Origin: Sternotherus odoratus
Taxonomy: Eukaryota > Chordata > Testudines > Kinosternidae
Length of the DNA stretch: 64,000 nucleotides
Assembly: GCA_032164245.1 (NCBI GenBank)
Contig: JAVMKO010000010.1
Span: 28,842,189 to 28,906,188, forward strand
Reading direction: 5' to 3'
A program made the position numbers and the translations under genes. Below are positions 25,001 through 37,000 of the stretch, one piece after another. Every line of letters starts with the position of its first letter. Within the stretch, counting starts at the first letter, position 1. The notes under the pieces are model-generated. The model was not told the DNA's origin, did not search any database, and was given only the letters and a program-made list of their open reading frames with translations.

Positions 25001-28000
25001 ATTCTATGCATCTGATGAAGTGGGCTAAAGCCCACGAAAGCTTATGCTGAAATAAACTGGTTAGTCTCTAAGGTGCTACAAAGTCTTCCTCGTTGTATTT
25101 ATGTTTATACAGTGCCTAAACAGTGGGATGTAATCTGGGTGAGGCCTCAGTGATACTTCAATAGAAATGTTAAACAGCGACGTTTCTCCTCCCCTCTTCA
25201 TGTGTGCAGGATTCCACTCTGGTTCTGGTTCATCCTTTCTAGACCTCTTCTCAGGCAACATTTCCTACCATTGTCAACTTCACTATTGTAGACACCTCAA
25301 TATTGCATGCTGTAGAATTGTTCTCACTAGTTACCGCTTGTGTATTTTCTTAGAGTAGACTCTTGCAGTGAAGAGTTCTTTGGGGGAAGTGGGGGAACCT
25401 TTGGAAAGCTGGAGTTGCCTGAAGAATGGATCTTGCAGTTGTTTTGATGCACGGTATTGGGAAGCTGGTAGTTTTAACTGCATGTCAAATTACAGGATTA
25501 AAGTACAGCAAGCTGTTCTGTGGGAGTGGAATCTAGCTTCTATAGTGTAGTTTTTGATAGCTCATGCTGCTTTCCTGACTGAGCAGAGTCCACTATCTGC
25601 CCTCATTTAAGAGCTTCATCCCAGAGGAAGAATATTTAGACTGGTGTGAAACATGCATTGAAGTTGTTATATGTTGCAAGGATTCTCTGTTAGTATTTGT
25701 TCATTGGCTGTGTTACAGATGCCTTGGGGCCTGATTCTCTACCCCCTTGCAACTTGTGCAATCTTGCTTCTGCAGAGGGGGTGAAAATGCTGCCATTTTG
25801 ATTTAATAGGATTTTATGCTGACTTTGCATGAGGTCTGAAGGCAGTTGGGGAATCAGTCTCTTTCTTTACACAGCACAGTTACTGGTTTCTGTTAATAAC
25901 AGCCTCCCTGCTGCTGCTTCTCGATTTATAGACGTTTGTTTCCACGCTGCTCGCCTCCATTGCCCAGCACATACATAAAACCTTCTTAGATAAATAACTT
26001 GTAGCAGAAATGCATCGGACAAAAACCTATTGGATGAGCCTGTGGCTAAGGTACTGGACTGGGACCTGGAAATTTAACCAAGATCTCCCAGCTCTTCCAC
26101 ATACTTCATGTGCAATGCAGGTCAAATCACATAACCTGTCTGTGCCTCAGTTCCCCACCCTTTTGTGTCTCTCCTGTTTGGAGTGTGAGCTGTTCAGGGC
26201 AGGAGTTTTCTCTCTTCTTGAGTGTGTAGAGCACCCAGCACAATGGGGCCCATGGCATGACTGCAATAACGATAATGAAATTGACTGTGAATAATTTCTA
26301 TTGAGAAAACACACAATCACAGATTTCATTTGCCTGTTCTGCATACGTGATAGTTTCTGTCCGAGTGGTGTGGCTTTTCTTTGAACCAGAGCCTCTAATG
26401 CCAATATCAGTTCCACAGACTGTGTCTGCATTTTGGAGCCTTGGAGTTCTGAAGTAGGACTAATGACATTTGATGCTTTTAGTTTTACTTTTTGGTGGGA
26501 AGAAGATAGTTGGAGTCCTGGATTTAATTTGACAAGCTGTTGTTTGATTGGGTCTGGGGATAGGGCTGCAGTAGAGAAAAGAGAGTACAGGAGTAAGACG
26601 TGGCCTGCGCCTCTTGTAAATAGAAAATAATTTTGAGAAGTGAGTTAAATTCAGTGTGTTGACTCCTTGTTTCCAATCCTTCCAACTCTTACACTAAATA
26701 CCTATTGTCTCCAGTACTTGCTCCCATAGCCACATGAGCTCATCTGCTATATCCAGGCTTTGAAGTGCTATGCGTCACTGAAACCCTTTACACTTGCTGA
26801 TTATTTTTCTTGCAGTTATCGCTGTGATGATTTTGTAGTCAATGATACCAAGCTGGGCCTGGTACAGAAAGTCAGGGAGCACCTACAGAACTTGGAAAAG
26901 TAAGTAACCTGCTTACCACCCCCCTCCTTGCTCTGGGTGGACTTGAATATTGTTTCATTTGAATGGATTTTCTTTTTGTACATTGTCCTTGTACATGCCT
27001 TTTCATTACCTAAAAGAGATACCAGGATTACGGGGTTGGGATGATTTCTACATTGAAACGCATGGAAACACGATTAACAAGCTGCTTTGTCTACGTGCTG
27101 ACTGAGGCATTCAGACTTGTCCTTGTCAAGAATGTCTTGGGATATGTCTTGCCAAGAAGCAGGCGTGGGTTCCCAAAATGAAGATTTAGTTGCTGGAGCA
27201 GAGCACTTAAAGTGGAAATGGAAAAGGGAAATATCCTGATTAAATGCTAACTGTGTGGCCTGGTTTCCAAACATCGAAAGATGAGGAAAGCTCATGAACT
27301 TAGAATAATTGTGTACTTAGTTATAGAACAGCAGTGCTTTATTGGGACTGATCTAGCTCTCTTCTGCTGAGAAATATTCTCATCTTTATCATACAGACAA
27401 TGAAGCCAGTTCAGGAAAGCAAAATATTAGGACTTTAATAGTTTGCTCGGAAGCTTTGCAAAATATCTGGTAGAAGTCTAGGCGCACACAGGTCATTACA
27501 AATCTTGTTTGGTTGACTCAAAATTCAGACATCAATACCACTAACAAGTGGCTGTGCTTTGGGAAAATCTTTGATACGGGTACGCTAAATGTGTCACTTT
27601 GGCATCAGAATCTCCCATTTGGCGTTGTCCTAATCTGAGGCCCTCTCCACTTCCAGTTGCTCATGTCTCATGTGACTGGGGCTAGGAAACACTAACACAT
27701 TGTTTTTCATTCTGTTTTTTGCTGGGTTGTTAAAAGTGTACAACGCGTGGATGAGGGACATGTTTAATATTTAGGAAAGCCCAGGAGAAAATCTGCAATT
27801 TAGTTTTTCAGAGGTGAAGGTTGTCACTGTCAAGGCCAGTGGGTGGCTAGTACCCAAGCTGAAAGCCCATTACAGTGACTTCATAGTCAAAAGGGTTTAA
27901 ATTATAGACTTGAACTGGCAAAGGAAATATTGAAGAATTTTGCTATAGCATGCTGCTTGTCTTTAGGTTTTTTATATTTTATATTTGTCTCTTGGCTGGT

Positions 28001-31000
28001 GCCGGAGTACTCTTGGAGGAACACTATTATCCTAAGATGCACGTTTCTATCAAGGAACTTTGTTGTTTGGGAGCCACCCTCACCCTGGCCTGCCAAACAT
28101 TGATATATTTTGCACACAACAGTGGAGGAACTAGACACATTAGATCACACTGTAGTGGTGCACTGCATAATTTCTCATGAACCAGTAGCACCTCAACAGT
28201 TTATCTTGTGCTTCTTACAGGTATCCAGCTGTTTTGAAAAACTGTAAGACAGTTCACTTCTTACTTATGCACTTTGTCTTTTAAAAGCTTATCTTAAAGG
28301 CTACAAAAGTATGTTTTGTGTAAATGACTGTCGTTGATTAGCAACATATGAAGCCCTTAGTGCATCACACCCAATACTTTTCACTGGCCTTGGTTTCACT
28401 GCCACTTTATAGCGCTATATAGTCTCCAGGAGCGATATAGCTCTCTACCCGTCCACACTGGCAAGGCACATATATAGCGCTCGTGGTAATCCACCTCCGC
28501 ACGGGGAATAAGGGCTGTTGTGCTACACTGTAGCGCTGCGGCCGAATGTGGACACCCATTGCGCGTTAATTAGCCTCCAGCCTGGCCCATAATTCCTGTT
28601 CGAGCCACTCTGGTCATCACTTTCAAACTCTTCTGTTGCGTCCTCAGGTGACCACACATCAGATTCGCCCTTTACATTCCCAGGGAAATTTGAAAATCCC
28701 CTTCCTGTTTGCTCCAGCCAGGCGTGGAGTGCTCCTCAGGTAACCATTTTGCTTGGCCATGACTCCACGTGCCATGCCTCCTCGCAATAAGCATTCTCCA
28801 CCGTGGTACAATACCGAGTTGCTGGACCTCATCAGTTGCTGAGGGGGAAGAGGCTGTCCAGTCTCAGCTGTGGTCTAGCGGCAGGAATTACGATACGTAT
28901 GGCCTGATATCACGGGCCATGAAGGACAGAGGCCATGACCGGGACACTCTGCAATGCTGGGCAAAAGTAAAGGAGCTTAGGATGGCCTATCTCAAAGCCC
29001 GGGACGCAAACAGCCACTCTGGGGCAGCCCCTGTGTTTTGCAAGTTCTACAAGGAGCTGGATGCAATACTTGGTGGTGATCCAACGTGCACTCCACCGAC
29101 CACCCAGGACACTTCTTCCCAGCCCATTACTGAAGGGGGGGCGGGAGAGGATGCCGAAGAAGAGGAGGACGGAGAGGAGAAGGAGGAGGAGGAGGAGAAC
29201 GCGGCAGCGACCCAGGGCAAGGAGGAGTCACAGGACACATGCAGCCAGGAACTCTTCTAAGACCCGGAGGACAGGCAGAGCCAGCCACAGCGTCCGGCGG
29301 TTGCGGGGGGCAGGGCAGCAGCAACGGATTGCGCAGGTACAGCTACTTTTCTGTTGGGAAGGCAGGCAGCTTGGCTGGGTGGAAAGGGATGCTTGCTGCA
29401 TGCTTGTCTACATGTGGAATAGTGCATTGATGTAGTCTATCACATCACAGTAATCGTCATCAGTGATTTCTTCAAAGGTCTCGATAAGAGCTCTTGCAAT
29501 GTGCCTGCTCAGGTTTCTCGGGAGAGTCAGTGTGGTCCCTGTCCCGGCCACGATCACTAGTCCCCGCCACTGTTCTAAGAGGGGTGGGGAGATCATTGCT
29601 GCACAGAGGCAAGCTGCATATGGACCTGGACGGAAGCCGCATCTCATTAGAATACTCTCCCTTTCTTGCTCCGTCACCCACAGCAGCGAGATATCTTCCA
29701 GCACGAACACCTACACAGAGAATGTTGGGACAGTGCTCAGACTACGGTTCCCGCAAATGCCCTCCGCTCCCCCCAAGCCATAGTACAGCAAGGCAGGGAA
29801 ACAATCATTGCCCCTGCATCCTGAGACAACTCACCATGGCAGGGGCTCCGTTGCTGTCTCTCTGTGTACTATAGCTGTGTGGGACAGGCAAACGAGACAA
29901 ATGAAATGCGTGGGAATGCTACCACTGTCTGTTGTGAGCAAGGGAATCCTCTGTGTTAACTTTACACTAATAACTTTCCCTAGTTTCGGCCTTGAACACC
30001 CCATCAGCGTCAGTCTTCTCTCCAGCTGAGAAGCTGAGGAGGATTTGAAAGAGATCATGGAAGAGCAAGGAAGATCTTTTTTAAAACAAGTTATGCAATA
30101 GGCTTCAGCGGAGAATCGCGTTGCACAGGAGTGGCGGGAGAATGAGAGCAAGCGGAGGGAGAATGAGAGTAAGCCGAGGGAGGAACAGATCCAGTTGAGG
30201 GAGATGGCTTGCGAGCAGCGCGCTGACAAGCTGTTTAGAATATTACAGCTGCAAGTAGAGACTCTGCAGAGGATCGCTGCCGTTCAGGAGGAGAAGCAGC
30301 ACCGTGCTCACCACCCCCATTCTCAGTTGCCCCCTAACCCTTCCCCTTCAGGCCACTATCAACAGCTGCCTGGTTATTACCACCCACGGCTGCCTCCAAC
30401 CCCCCTCTCTTCACTGACCAACCCACAGACCCAGCACCCTTATCAACTGCACTCAACCCCTAATAACAAGCATAACCACCCTCTGCAAATGGGGTTGGGG
30501 GAAACACCGCAACTCGGAGGGCATTGGAAGTTATGAGGACAGGACATACGCCAATCTCTGAGTGACCCCTTCCCACTCCAGTTGCACCCCCCTCCTCTTC
30601 CCACCCCAACTGCACCACCCCCTCCTCCTTCACACATTTTACTTTTTTTCAACTTTTATTTCAAATTCTGAAAAAGCTGTTCAATAAATTAATTCTTTTT
30701 AATATATGGGTTTCTTTATTCGGTGCACATATGTATCTAATAGCTACAGAAAAGCAAATGCCTTATCCTATTAACAGAATGCACCCTCTCTCCCTCCCTC
30801 CATAATTCCCATTAGAACTTGCTTTCAGCCTCAAAATGTTCCCTCAAGGCATCCCTGAACCCTCTAAGAGCCCTGCTCTCTGGCTGTGCATACGTGGCGT
30901 CCAGCTGTTGAACCTCCGAGGACCATGCCATAGTGAAGTCTTCGCCCTTCCACTCACAGAGATTGTGTAGGGCACAGCACGTAGAAATAACTGCGGGGAT

Positions 31001-34000
31001 ACTTCCCTCTGCCAAGTCTAGCTTCCCATAAAGACAGCGCCAGCGGGCCTTGAGACGCCCAAAAGCACACTCCACAGTCATTCGACAGCGGCTTAGCCTG
31101 TGGTTGAACCTTTCCTGGCTGCTGTCCAGGCGCCCGTGTAGGATTTCATGAGCCAGGGCATTAGAGGGTAGGCGGGGTTGCCAAGAATCACAATGGGCAT
31201 TTTGATTTCCCCCACGGAGATCCTCTGGTCTGGAAAAAAAGTGCCGCCTTGCAGCTTCCTGAACAGGCCAGTGTTGCGGAAGATGCGTGCGTCATGCACC
31301 TTTCCCGACCAGCCTGCATTAATGTCAGTAAAAAGCCCACGGTGATCCACAAGCGCCCGAAGAACCATGGAGAAGTACCCCTTTTGGTTAATGTACTCGT
31401 CTGCTAGGTGGTCGGGCGCCAGAATAGGTATATGGGTCCCATCAATCGCCCCTCCACAGTTAGGGAAACCCATCTGTTCAAAGCCAGCCACGATGTCATG
31501 CATGTCACCAAGAGTCACGATTTTTCGTAGCAAGAGGCAATTAATGGCCCTGCACACTTGCATCAACACGACTCCAACGGTCGACTTTGCCCCCTCCCCC
31601 CCCAAAGTGGTTGGCCACCGATCGGTAGTTGTCTGGGGTGGCCAGCTTTCAGATTGCTATAGCCACCCGCTTCTCCACTGGGATGGCAGCTCTTAATCTG
31701 GTGTCCTTGCGCTGCAGGGCGGGGGCGAGTTCAGCCCACAGTCCCATGAAAGTGGCTTTTCTCATGCGAATGTTTTGCAGCCACTGCTCATCGTCCCACA
31801 CTTGCATGACGATGCGATCCCACCAGTCAGTGCTCGTTTCCCGTGCCCAGAAGCGGCGTTCCATGGTTGTGAGCATGTCCGTTAAAGCGACTATCAGTTT
31901 ATATTCCAATGCGTTCCTTGGCTCGAGCTCGTCTTCTTCAGACTCATCACTACTGTCACCTTCCCTGTCAAGAATGAACTCCGCTGCGCAGAGAGTTGTG
32001 CTGGCGACACTCGCCAGTATGGTCCTCAGCAGTTCGCGATCCATTACAGCACAGGAAAATGGACGACTGAGCGCGCGTGCCTTGCTGAAACCATTGAGAG
32101 ATGGTGCCCGAGGTGGCCAGAAACACAGGGATTGCTGGGATATGACACAAAGCATCACGGGGAGTTGGAACAGGATGCAAAATGGCCTCAAGTGACGCCC
32201 CCCCTTCCCACAAGGCATTGTGCCAGATTGGGAAGAGGTGCTCTGTGGGATACCTGCGCTATTGCGCTGCTCCTAATGCCGCCTGAAGCGCCGCAAATTT
32301 GGCCATGCTCTAGCGCTGGCGGGTCTAAGTATGCACACACTCTTGCGCAATACCTATTGCTGTATATGGGATGCGCTATAACGAAACACGCTATAATCCT
32401 GTAGTGTAACCAAGGCCTAGGAATGGACTTCTTTGGTATAATGTTAGTGTTTTGTCTGAGAGAAACTGCAAAACTTGTTGCTCAAGTTGTTTTCTGCCTT
32501 AAATTGGTTGGCGCTGCACTTATTTTAAAGTGTCTTTCTAAAGCTCTAGAGAGACATCTCTGAAGGCAAGTGCCACTGAAGAAATTCTATATAAAGTGTC
32601 TCTTTGATTAAAAAAATATTAAGTTTATTTCAGATCAGTAGTTGCATTCTAGTTAGGACATGCTTCAGGATACTCACTGTGGCATAACATAATTACATTA
32701 ATTCATATACTAGACTTTATTAAAAGAAGAGTTTGCTTTGAGTCAGTGCTCTGGAAAAGATACAATCTATTTTAAGACAAATATTAAGTGTTTATTGTAC
32801 CTCTATGAAAGCATACGTTGAAACCAGGGAAGGCTTTTCCGCTGTTGAATGCTAATGATCTGTTGCAGATGTAACTGTTAGACATTAAGATGAATGCACA
32901 CTCACTTTGTCCATTTTATATTGTTTTTAATAGTAAATAATGTTTTAACTCATTTATTCCTTTATTATAGTTCAGCTTTTACAGCAGACAGACATAGGAA
33001 AAGAAAACTATTGGAAAATTCATCTCTGAACAGCAAGTTATTAAAAGTAAATGTAAGTACAACACTGTCAGTGCTTGAAGGGTGGTCTTCAATTTACCAA
33101 GGCTCAAAATGTGCCTCACGTTGACCTACTTTTAAAATGGTTATAATCTGGCTTCAAATTCTAAGTGTCATGTATTTGTGGTATCTCCTCTGCCTTCCTC
33201 TATTGGAGAGGTGACTGACTTCTTTTTCAGAAATTGCTGGTGTCATCTTGTAATCACACTAACCTAATGCTTGAGCTTCCCTGTTGCTTAGCAGCATCTG
33301 CTAACTAGGGAACAGCTAGTGCCAATTGGGCTGAAAAAACAGAGGTAAGAGGCAGTCTCTTGTCTGGCTGAGGAATATTGCAGTCAAATTGTCAATTACA
33401 GAAGAAAAGGGCACACACCATTCCTTATTAGTTAAGGAGGTAATTTCAAATTAAGAAAAGCGGGTAAACAGTGAGGTGGAAATGTTTGTAGATAATAAGA
33501 TAGGGAAGTCCAAAGCTGACTGTGAAGAGTTCCAAAGGGATCTCACTAAACCAAGAATCAGAGAGGTAGCCATGTTAGTCTGGAATAGCGGAGGTAACAG
33601 AGTCCTGTGGCACCTTAAAGACTAACTAAAGTATTGAAGCATAAGCTTTCGTGGGCTAATGCCCACTTCGTCCGGTGCAAGCCCACGAAAGCTTATGCTT
33701 CAATACTTTAGTTAGTCTTTAAGGTGCCACAGGACTCTTTGTTACCTCACTAAACCAAGTGACTTGTCTACAAGATGGCAGGTGAAATTCAGTGTTGATA
33801 ATAAGTGCAAAGTAATGCTCATGGGGGAGGAAAGTCGCAGCTATACATACAAAATGATTGGTTCTAAATTAGCTGTAGCCGCTTAAGAAAGAGATTTTGG
33901 AGTAATCATGAATAGATCTTTAAAAACATCTGTTAAATGTGCAGCAGCAGTCAAAAAACCTTAAAAGTATCTTAGGAACGAATAGGAAAGGGACAAACAG

Positions 34001-37000
34001 ATAAGAAGACAGAAAATATCATAATGCTATTCTATAAATTCATAGTACGTTCACAACTTGAATACTGCATGCAGTTCTGATTGTCCCATCTCAAAAAAAG
34101 ATGCATTAGAACTGGAAAAGATATGGAGAAGGGCAACAAAAATTATTAGGGGCATGGTACAGCTTCCACACAAGGAGAAATGAAAAAAGACTTAGGACTG
34201 CTCAGTTTAGAAAAGAGATGAATTGGGGCACGGGTATGATAGATGGCTATAAAAATCATGTGTGTGAAGAAAGAAAATAAGGAAGTATTATTTACCCATT
34301 CTCATAACACACAAGAACCAGGGATCACCCAATTAAATTAATAGACAACAGGTTTAAAACATAAGGAAGTACTGCTTCACACCTGCTCAGTCAACCTACA
34401 GAACTAGTATCAGAGGTGTAGCCGTGTTAGTCTGGATCTGCAAAAGCAACAGAGTCTTGTAGCACTTTATAGACTAACAGATTTTAGGGATCATGAGCTT
34501 TCGTGGCTTAAGACCCACTTCATCAGATGAATGTTGTGGAAATCTCCAGAGGCAGGCATAAATATGCAGGCAAGAAAGCAAGGATAATTCAATCAGTGGT
34601 GGTGGTGAAGCCCACTTTCAGCAGGTGATCTGAAGGTGTGAACGCCCAGAGAGGAGAAACTGCTTTTGTAATTGGTGAGCCATTCACAACTAATGTTAAG
34701 TCCACACCCAAAAATGTTGAATTTCTGCAAAATTCGACAGAAATCTTTTTAAAGAAAGATAAGAATGCAGTGGAGGAATGGATCCTGACTCCGGGGAGCT
34801 ACAGTAGTAGCTCTCAGTTGGGGATGCTACATTGTTGATACATAAACTTGCCTCTCCACCCAGATAACTTATTTGGAGAGGCAGGAATTCTCCAGAGCAG
34901 GGGTCGGGAACCCATGGCTCGCGAGCCAGATGTGGCTCTTTTGAGCCTGTCATCTGGCTCGCGGCGCTGCTGTGACGGCTGGGGGGTGGGGGAGGCGGTG
35001 TGGCGCGGCTCTGAAAGCAAGGCGGGGGAGGCGGTGTGGCGCGGCTCTGAAAGCGAGGCTGGGGGGCGGGGCGGTGTGGCGCGGCTCTGAAAGCGAGGCT
35101 GGGGGGCGTGTCGCTCCTCTCCTTCCCTCGCTGGAGTTGGGTGACAGCAGCGTGACCCAGCGAACAAGTAAGCACGGGGGGGAGCCGTTAGCAAAGGGGC
35201 GTTGGGGGGAGGCTGGGCTGGGAGCCGTTTGCCGGCGGGCGTTGGGGGGAGGCTGGGCTGGGAGCCGTTTGCCGGCGGGCGTTGGGGGGAGGCTGGGCTG
35301 GGAGCCGTTTGCCGGCGGGCGTTGGGGGGAGGCTGGGCTGGGAGCCGTTTGCCGGCGGGCGTTGGGGGGAGGCTGGGCTGGGAGCCGTTTGCCGGCGGGC
35401 GTTGGGGGGAGGCTGGGCTGGGAGCCGTTTGCCGGCGGGCGTTGGGGGGAGGCTGGGCTGGGAGCCGTTTGCCGGCGGGCGTTGGGGGGAGGCTGGGCTG
35501 GGAGCCGTTTGCCGGCGGGCGTTGGGGGGAGGCTGGGCTGGGAGCCGTTTGCCGGCGGGCGTTGGGGGCAGGCCGGGCTGGGAGCCGTTTGCCGGCGGGC
35601 GTTGGGGGCAGGCCGGGCTGGGTGGGTCAGTTGGGGGGGCGGGAAGGAGAGCGCGGCGGCGGCGGCGGGGGGGGGGAGGAGAGCGCGGCGGAGGCGGCGG
35701 GGGGGGAAGGAGAGCGCGGCGGCGGGTGGCGGTGGCGGGGGGGAAGGAGAGCGCGGCGGCGGTGGCGGGGGGGAAGGAGAGCGCGGCGGCGGTGGCGGGG
35801 GGGAAGGAGAGCGCGGCGGCGGTGGCGGGGGGGAAGGAGAGCGCGGCGGCGGTGGCGGGGGGGAAGGAGAGCGCGGCGGCGGTGGCGGGGGGGAAGGAGA
35901 GCGCGGCGGCGGTGGCGGGGGGGAAGGAGAGCGCGGCGGCGGTGGCGGGGGGGAAGGAGAGCGCGGCGGCGGTGGCGGGGGGGAAGGAGAGCGCGGCGGC
36001 GGTGGCGGGGGGGGAAGGAGAGCGCGGCGGCGGCGGCGGGGGGGGGGAAGGAGAGCGCGGCGGCGGCGGCGGGGGGGGGAAGGAGAGCGCGGCGGCGGCG
36101 GCGGGGGGGGGAAGGAGAGCGCGGCGGCGGCGGGGGGGGGAAGGAGAGCGCGGCGGCGGCGGGGGGGGAAGGAGAGCGCGGCGGCGGCGGCGGGGGGGGA
36201 AGGAGAGCGCGGCGGCGGCGGCGGGGGGGGAAGGAGAGCGCGGCGGCGGCGGCGGGGGGGGAAGGAGAGCGCGGCGGCGGCGGCGGGGGGGGAAGGAGAG
36301 CGCGGCGGCGGCGGCGGGGGGGGAAGGAGAGCGCGGCGGCGGCGGCGGGGGGGGGGGAAGGAGAGCGCGGCGGCGGCGGCGGCGGGGGGGGAAGGAGAGC
36401 GCGGCGGCGGCGGCGGCGGGGGGGGAAGGAGAGCGCGGCGGCGGCGGCGGGGGGGGGAAGGAGAGCGCGGCGGCGGGGGGGGGAAGGAGAGCGCGGCGGC
36501 GGGGGGGGGAAGGAGAGCGCGGCGGCGGTGGCGGGGGGGGGAAGGAGAGCGCGGTGGCGGGGGGGGGAAGGAGAGCGCGGTGGCGGGGGGGGGAAGGAGA
36601 GCGCGGTGGCGGGGGGGGGGAAGGAGAGCGCGGCGGCGGTGGCGGGGGGGGGGAAGGAGAGCGCGGCGGCGGTGGCGGGGGGGGAAGGAGAGCGCGGCGG
36701 CGGCGGCGGGGGGGGAAGGAGAGCGCGGCGGCGGCGGCGGGGGGGGAAGGAGAGCGCGGCGGCGGCGGCGGGGGGGGAAGGAGAGCGCGGCGGCGGCGGC
36801 GGGGGGGGAAGGAGAGCGCGGCGGCGGCGGCGGGGGGGGAAGGAGAGCGCGGCGGCGGCGGCGGCGGGGGGGGAAGGAGAGCGCGGCGGCGGCGGCGGCG
36901 GGGGGGGAAGGAGAGCGCGGCGGCGGCGGCGGGGGGGGGAAGGAGAGCGCGGCGGCGGGGGGGGGAAGGAGAGCGCGGCGGCGGGGGGGGAAGGAGAGCG

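Larger units (their letters stand above)
20429..25099 (-). mobile_element. Composite PLE insertion containing two nested Harbinger elements
   Basis: The outer duplication TATGTTTATACAG (20416-20428 and 25100-25112) brackets the block. PLE sequence (tail with hammerhead-like motif on -, GIY-YIG frame on -, TTTC-rich linker, second tail on +) is interrupted by a Harbinger MITE (20452-20782) and by Harbinger D (21502-24969). Removing them restores continuous PLE sequence, for example GCAGCCGTGTT|AGTCTGTATCC. Confidence 0.8.
28386..32417. mobile_element. Harbinger family-1 element, copy B
   Basis: It starts GGCCTTGGTTTCACTG and ends AGTGTAACCAAGGCC, with CGCTATA motifs near both ends. Length 4032 bp. 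Gene order is as in A and C. The flanking 3-bp duplication is not clear (ACT left, TAG right). It sits in the USP3 intron between the exons at 26816 and 32971. Confidence 0.88.

Noticed and set aside
35201..35630. Regular 40-bp direct repeats resembling a CRISPR array
   Set aside because: The units are contiguous with no unique spacers, and the context is a vertebrate intron. It is a minisatellite.
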